In this document: positions 14,784 through 19,147 of the stretch, piece after piece
Position numbering within the stretch: the first letter of the stretch is position 1
How the letters are laid out: each line of letters opens with the position of its first letter
Assembly: GCA_017430765.1 (NCBI GenBank)
Contig: JAFRMI010000039.1
Span: 1 to 19,147 of the forward strand
Source: Lachnospiraceae bacterium
Lineage (GTDB): Bacteria > Bacillota_A > Clostridia > Lachnospirales > Lachnospiraceae
Length of the DNA stretch: 19,147 nucleotides
Reading direction: 5' to 3'
The notes under the pieces: model-generated
Databases searched by the model: none
What the model was told of the DNA's origin: nothing
Seen by the model: only the letters and a program-made list of their open reading frames with translations
Made by a program: the position numbers and the translations under genes

Positions 14784-17700
14784 TCGGACGAAGAATCGGG
14801 GAGATCTGATATCGACTCTTCAGATCCTGCCTCGTCCGACGCCGCTCTCTCAGATGAAGAACTGACCGCGGCAGAGGGGAATCCGGACTATCCGGCCCAG
14901 TCCTTCAGCGCTGCGGCTGAATCTGTCGTTGTCAGCGTCGAGTCGCCGGCCGGTGCTCTGCCGTTCGGGACAAAGATGACCGTAACCGAAATCGATGACG
15001 AAGATACGATTGATATGATCCGGGAAGCGGTCGATGAGCCGGAAAAGGTCGCCGGCGTGCAGGCCGTGGATATCAAATTTGAGAATACGCAGGGAGAGGA
15101 GATCGAGCCGCTCCTTCCGCTTCATGTTGTCCTTACTGCGGCTGCGCCGGAGAGCGTGAGCGAAGAAGCCGGGGATCCCGTCGTTGTCCACCTTGACGAT
15201 GAGGGAAATGCGGCCGCTCTTGAAGACACCGTGGTGAAGGAAGGCGATCCGGCGTCGCTGGTGATGCCGTCCGAGAACACGGGTGAGGAGGACGGCGGGA
15301 GCCCTGATGAAGAAACCGTCAATGATCATTCTGAGAATGCAGTTGTAAAGGAAGTGTCATTTGATACGCCGTCATTCTCAGTCTATGCTCTGGTGTATAC
15401 AGTCGATTTTGAGTACTCCGTGAACGGGAAAGTGTACCGGTTCAGTATTCCCGGAGGCGGATTCGTGACATTTTCGCAGCTCGCGGATCTGCTTGGTCTG
15501 ACCCGTGATCCGGATGCGAAGAGCGTGGAGAATGGGGAAGAAGCGGAATCCGCTGAAACGGAGCCCGCTGAAGAAAAATCCGTTGAAGCGGAGACCGCTG
15601 ATGCAGAAGCTGTTGAAGCGGAGACCGCTGACGCAGAGGCTGTTAAAGCGGAGGCCGTTGAAGCAGATGCCCCTGAAGCGGAGGAAGCAGATGCCGTACG
15701 CACTCTTGCGGTGAGCGATGAGGCGAGGAAGTTTGCCGCGGACGTGGCTTCTGTTGAGTTCAGCAGCCCTGATCTGGTATGGGTCGGAAGGATTGATGAA
15801 GAGACCACAGTCGGTGCGCTGAAAGAAACGCACGGGCTGAAGTGTGAATACAGCGCGAAACTTACTGAGGAACAGCTTGAGGAAATCGATGGGACGGCAG
15901 TCGGGTTCGGAGACTGGGCTCTGATTTCCATGCATCCCTTTAATACGGAAGAGTCTCTGACGGTCACCATGAAGGACGGCGAGGTCTTTACAATCCGCGT
16001 GACGGATGCGCAGATCAGCACACAGTATCTCAGTTCAAAAGGCAGACTCTATGAAGTGACAGTAGCTTACGGGGAAGACGCGAAGATCCCGGAAGGAGCG
16101 TCGCTGCAGGTGACAGAATACAGCAAATACGCGGAAGAGTATCAGTATGTCCGGGAGACAGTCCTGGGTGATGGAAACTCTGTTCCTTCGGGAGATACGG
16201 AGGAGACTGCTGCGGCAGCTGAGGAGACTGCTGTGACAGCTGAAGAGACTTCTTCGGAAGCAGGGGAGAAAGCTGCGGAATCGGAAGAGGCTGATGCGGT
16301 ATCGACAATTCGGGAGGTCGCTCTCGAGGCACTCGATATTACGATTCTGGATCAGAACGGTGAGCCGATTGAACCGGAAGCTCCGGTTGACGTGCGGATT
16401 TTCATGAAGAAACTGCCCGACGACCTGGCTCTCTTTGAGGAGACTGTTGCTGTGCGGCACCTGAATACTTCATCCGGCGAGGTTCAGGTCGAGACAGTGG
16501 CCGATACGGACGGGATCGGCGGAATCTACGTCTCAGATCAGACAGCTGAAGCGGACTTTACGCTCGACAGCTTTTCACAATTCGCGATCACGTATTATCA
16601 GGATAACCCCAGAGTTGTTGTAAATGTTCATTACGTCGACATCAACGGTACGGAACTGGGCGGTACGACGACCAATGTTACGGCAACCAGGGATCAGTCA
16701 ATCGATCTCAGTACCTATCAGAACAGGATGAGTCAGAGCGGCTACACTTATCTGGGAGCCCATTACGGGACGCACAGCGGACAGGTGATTACCTCTTTGA
16801 AGGGAACCACAAGCAGCACCGGATCTCTGTCGGCCAGCTCCTACATTGTCGAATTCCGCAACGGCAATGATGTCGTTGCCAGACAGGAATATCAGGGAGA
16901 GCTGAGACAGATGGATGTGTATCTGGTATATGCGCCGTCTGAGGGATATTATATTCAGGATACCATCGGTGAGGACGGCTGCCTGACCGTTAAAAACGGT
17001 ACTGAGGTGGTGCAGACCGGAACGGATCAGAACCTGTTTGTAAAATGGTATCGCAGCAGCAGCGCCTCATCGGGTTTTCAGGAGGTGACGCAGTCGAAGA
17101 TCCTGAACGGCAGCTATAATATCCCTGTTCTTGGAGGACCCAAGGTCAATGTATCCATTGATGAGGGGGCCGATCAGTATTACAAAGCGGAAATATATAA
17201 AGTGGAGGACAATCACGAAGTCGTTCTTTCCACGACTTCGGTTTATCACGTTCCCTACTATGACGATGTCCGGAACGGCGGATTTGAGACGCCTCATAAT
17301 AACGGAACAACAGATGAAAGCGTGCACAGATGGCCGTCCAACTGGCAGGTCGAGAACGGAAAGAGCGGGGTTGTCTGGAAAACAACCGGCACGGCGACAG
17401 ACGGATCAAAACGTGATATCGAGATCCCGCAGGGAGCGGCCGCAGATGGAACGGGCGCGAATAACCTCGGTGAAACACTCCGGAACTACTGCTTTGCCTT
17501 TATGCCGGAAGGCAATCAGTGCGCCGAGCTCAACTGCGAAGCTTCCGGTGCCCTCTATCAGGACGTCCTGACCATCCCGGGATCTCAGATCTACTGGTCC
17601 CTGTACCACCGGGCCCGCGGCGGATATGATAAGTGGAAGACCAAAACAGATAAAACACAGAATAGGGAAACGGATACGATGTACGTCGTTGCCATGTCCA

Positions 17701-19091
17701 AGGAACTGGCGGAGAAGTATGACGTGACCACCCAGCAGAAGGTCCTCAGCATACTGGATCATGTCAATAACCATGACCACGAGTTCTATGACGTTGAGCT
17801 TGTCAAGATTACGACGACCAACGGCGGAAACGGAACCATGGAGTTTATGAACAGCGATTACACCATGACGGTTCCGCCGACGTATTTCGGCAATCTGGCT
17901 GACGGACGGACAAAGACCGTGTATGACAGCGGAACAAGGCTGACATTTACATACGGGAATACAGACTGGCATTATTATACGGGTAACTTTTCCATACCGG
18001 CCGATCAATATCTGACCAGATTCTTTTTCGTGGCGGGAGATACAGCGTCCGGCAACCCCACAATGGGAAATTTCCTGGATGATATCAAACTGAGCGATTC
18101 GGTCCCCGCACCAAACCACGGACAGGCCACTGCCATTATTCAGAAAACCGTGGAGGGACTGGACAATCTTCCTTCGAACTACGCAACGCGTATCGAGGCA
18201 GCTTATCAGGTGACGAAGTTTGACGGCACAACTGAGTCGACAGACAGAAGCAGTGATTATGATCACTATCGGACGCAGATCGATGAAAGCGGAAAGGCTG
18301 TCTCGACCGCTTCCTGGACCTTCCCGATCACGATTGCGCCCGGAAGCAGAGGCGTATTTACATCAGGACAGGAGGTATCTCCGCAGACCGCCGGCAAAAC
18401 AGACCGGATCGCCGGCTATGAACAGACGACAGCATGGCGCATCAGCAAAAGAAGCGCGGATGGTGAAACGGAGACAGTCATAGCCAGCGGAACAGGGAAG
18501 ACGATTCCGAAAGCGGAGATGGAAAAACTGACCATCACCGAGAGAGATATTGTCTGTATTGAGTTCATCAATTCCTACCGGAAAATGCAGCCCGCATCAG
18601 TCTGGAAGACAGATATCAATTCCAGAAGCATCACCTCGGGCGCTGAATTTGAACTTTACAAAGCGGATGAATTTGATGTCAACACGAACAAACCAAAAGA
18701 AGGAGCAGTAAAAGTCATCTCCGGGACAACCGGCAAGAACGGCATCTTATTCCTCGGACAGCTTTCGCAGGGAGAGTACAGACTTCTTGAGACAAAGGCT
18801 CCGGAAGGCTTCATTTTGCCGGAAGCAGCCATCAAGATTACGGTGACGGACAGTAAGGTGACGGCCATGCAGGGCAGCAGAATATCCGATGCTGTCACGA
18901 AAGAGCATGAGAACTGGGTGGAAGGCCAGGCGGAAGATACGAAACAGATCCAGGTATGGAATAACCCCGGTGTTGAGCTTCCCGCGACCGGCGGACCCGG
19001 TACCGCGCAGATCTACCTTCTCGGCTTCATACTCGCCGGTTTTGCCGGCGCCGGGCTTTTAATGGAGAGAAGGAAGAGGAAGGCGGTCTGA
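14763..19091 (+). CDS. Main body of the amber-interrupted LPXTG surface protein (jelly-roll and SpaA domains)
   Basis: This continues the frame of the TTG at 14247. The nominal TTG at 14763 has no Shine-Dalgarno and would yield a protein without a signal peptide. Residue numbers count from 14247. Residues 225-382 form the beta module shared with the vWA adhesin (PAGALPFGT, GVQAVDIKF, EEIEPLLPL, FSVYALVYT). After an Ala/Glu repeat, a second copy (about 600-780) is split by an Ala/Glu insert near 645-685. A MucBP-like region follows (VNVHYVDINGTELGG, about 791-900), then an Ig-like stretch (905-1005). A jelly-roll-like domain (about 1006-1290) has RNGGFETP, WPSNWQVENG, EGNQCAELNCEASGALYQDV and WSLYHRARGG, resembling carbohydrate-binding folds. 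A stalk domain (1292-1450) and SpaA (about 1452-1560, ETKAPEGF) precede LPATG (1578-1582), a hydrophobic helix and ERRKRK. More than 1450 sense codons without further damage indicate a recent or conditional interruption. Confidence 0.8.
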   Translation: MNEEVTDSDEESGRSDIDSSDPASSDAALSDEELTAAEGNPDYPAQSFSAAAESVVVSVESPAGALPFGTKMTVTEIDDEDTIDMIREAVDEPEKVAGVQAVDIKFENTQGEEIEPLLPLHVVLTAAAPESVSEEAGDPVVVHLDDEGNAAALEDTVVKEGDPASLVMPSENTGEEDGGSPDEETVNDHSENAVVKEVSFDTPSFSVYALVYTVDFEYSVNGKVYRFSIPGGGFVTFSQLADLLGLTRDPDAKSVENGEEAESAETEPAEEKSVEAETADAEAVEAETADAEAVKAEAVEADAPEAEEADAVRTLAVSDEARKFAADVASVEFSSPDLVWVGRIDEETTVGALKETHGLKCEYSAKLTEEQLEEIDGTAVGFGDWALISMHPFNTEESLTVTMKDGEVFTIRVTDAQISTQYLSSKGRLYEVTVAYGEDAKIPEGASLQVTEYSKYAEEYQYVRETVLGDGNSVPSGDTEETAAAAEETAVTAEETSSEAGEKAAESEEADAVSTIREVALEALDITILDQNGEPIEPEAPVDVRIFMKKLPDDLALFEETVAVRHLNTSSGEVQVETVADTDGIGGIYVSDQTAEADFTLDSFSQFAITYYQDNPRVVVNVHYVDINGTELGGTTTNVTATRDQSIDLSTYQNRMSQSGYTYLGAHYGTHSGQVITSLKGTTSSTGSLSASSYIVEFRNGNDVVARQEYQGELRQMDVYLVYAPSEGYYIQDTIGEDGCLTVKNGTEVVQTGTDQNLFVKWYRSSSASSGFQEVTQSKILNGSYNIPVLGGPKVNVSIDEGADQYYKAEIYKVEDNHEVVLSTTSVYHVPYYDDVRNGGFETPHNNGTTDESVHRWPSNWQVENGKSGVVWKTTGTATDGSKRDIEIPQGAAADGTGANNLGETLRNYCFAFMPEGNQCAELNCEASGALYQDVLTIPGSQIYWSLYHRARGGYDKWKTKTDKTQNRETDTMYVVAMSKELAEKYDVTTQQKVLSILDHVNNHDHEFYDVELVKITTTNGGNGTMEFMNSDYTMTVPPTYFGNLADGRTKTVYDSGTRLTFTYGNTDWHYYTGNFSIPADQYLTRFFFVAGDTASGNPTMGNFLDDIKLSDSVPAPNHGQATAIIQKTVEGLDNLPSNYATRIEAAYQVTKFDGTTESTDRSSDYDHYRTQIDESGKAVSTASWTFPITIAPGSRGVFTSGQEVSPQTAGKTDRIAGYEQTTAWRISKRSADGETETVIASGTGKTIPKAEMEKLTITERDIVCIEFINSYRKMQPASVWKTDINSRSITSGAEFELYKADEFDVNTNKPKEGAVKVISGTTGKNGILFLGQLSQGEYRLLETKAPEGFILPEAAIKITVTDSKVTAMQGSRISDAVTKEHENWVEGQAEDTKQIQVWNNPGVELPATGGPGTAQIYLLGFILAGFAGAGLLMERRKRKAV
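15588..15685 (+). repeat. 30-bp tandem repeat encoding an Ala/Glu-rich spacer
   Basis: GCGGAGACCGCTG at 15588 and 15618, GCGGAGGCCGTTG at 15648 and GCGGAGGA at 15678 give three 30-bp units and part of a fourth. They encode the pattern AETADAEAVE. Weaker copies extend back to about 15541. It forms an acidic, probably helical or extended spacer between two beta modules and is a likely site of length variation. Confidence 0.8.
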
Positions 19092-19104
19092 ATAATGTAC
19101 AGAA

Positions 19105-19144
19105 GAGCTGATCTTCAGGAAAACTGGGGATCGGCTCTTTTTTT
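19105..19144 (+). terminator. Intrinsic terminator of the third surface gene
   Basis: A 14-bp stem with G-U pairs joins GAGCTGATCTTCAG (19105-19118) and CTGGGGATCGGCTC (19124-19137) around loop GAAAA, followed by seven T. It begins 13 nt after the TGA at 19089-19091, the same spacing as the homologous terminator after the vWA adhesin gene. Confidence 0.9.
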
Positions 19145-19147
19145 ACA

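Overview
The window looks like chromosomal DNA of a low-to-mid GC Gram-positive gut Clostridia, most plausibly a Lachnospiraceae-type Firmicute. This is an inference from three things: the LPxTGGxGT form of the sortase signals, the pilin-type (SpaA/Cna-B, D2) domains, and the SD-led GTG and TTG starts. All genes are on the + strand.

Region 1 (1-2934) is a small membrane operon whose first gene is broken. Bases 1-132 are non-coding and dense in short hairpins. They look like the right end, with its omega/reRNA-like RNA, of a TnpB/IscB-type (IS200/IS605) element whose protein gene lies outside the window. This end abuts the last third of a DUF58 gene in mid-reading frame. It is followed, with overlapping starts, by a multi-pass DUF4129-type membrane protein and an LtrA-family membrane protein.

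Region 2 (2935-19147) is an island of three giant secreted, cell-wall-anchored proteins. (a) 3171-8081 is a GH105-like unsaturated glycuronyl hydrolase fused to MBG/YDG repeats, a D2 isopeptide pilin domain, a SpaA domain and LPNTG. (b) 8474-13963 is a von Willebrand A (intact MIDAS) adhesin with SpaA-type stalk domains and LPSTG. (c) 14247-19091 is a paralog of (b) at its N-terminus that carries a jelly-roll-like domain, a SpaA domain and LPATG. It is interrupted by a single in-frame TAG at codon 159, inside a 21-bp tandem repeat.

Each of the three genes has its own promoter. All three promoters share the same 42-bp architecture: TGTKAC, 7 bp, a TTGNNN -35 box, and a 17-bp spacer ending in TGT before a TANNNT -10 box. 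This suggests one regulator or one sigma holoenzyme controls the set. Genes (b) and (c) also end in homologous terminators, as expected after a duplication. Together they suggest a co-regulated surface adhesion and glycan-processing programme. No sortase, regulator gene, CRISPR array, tRNA or rRNA is visible in the window.
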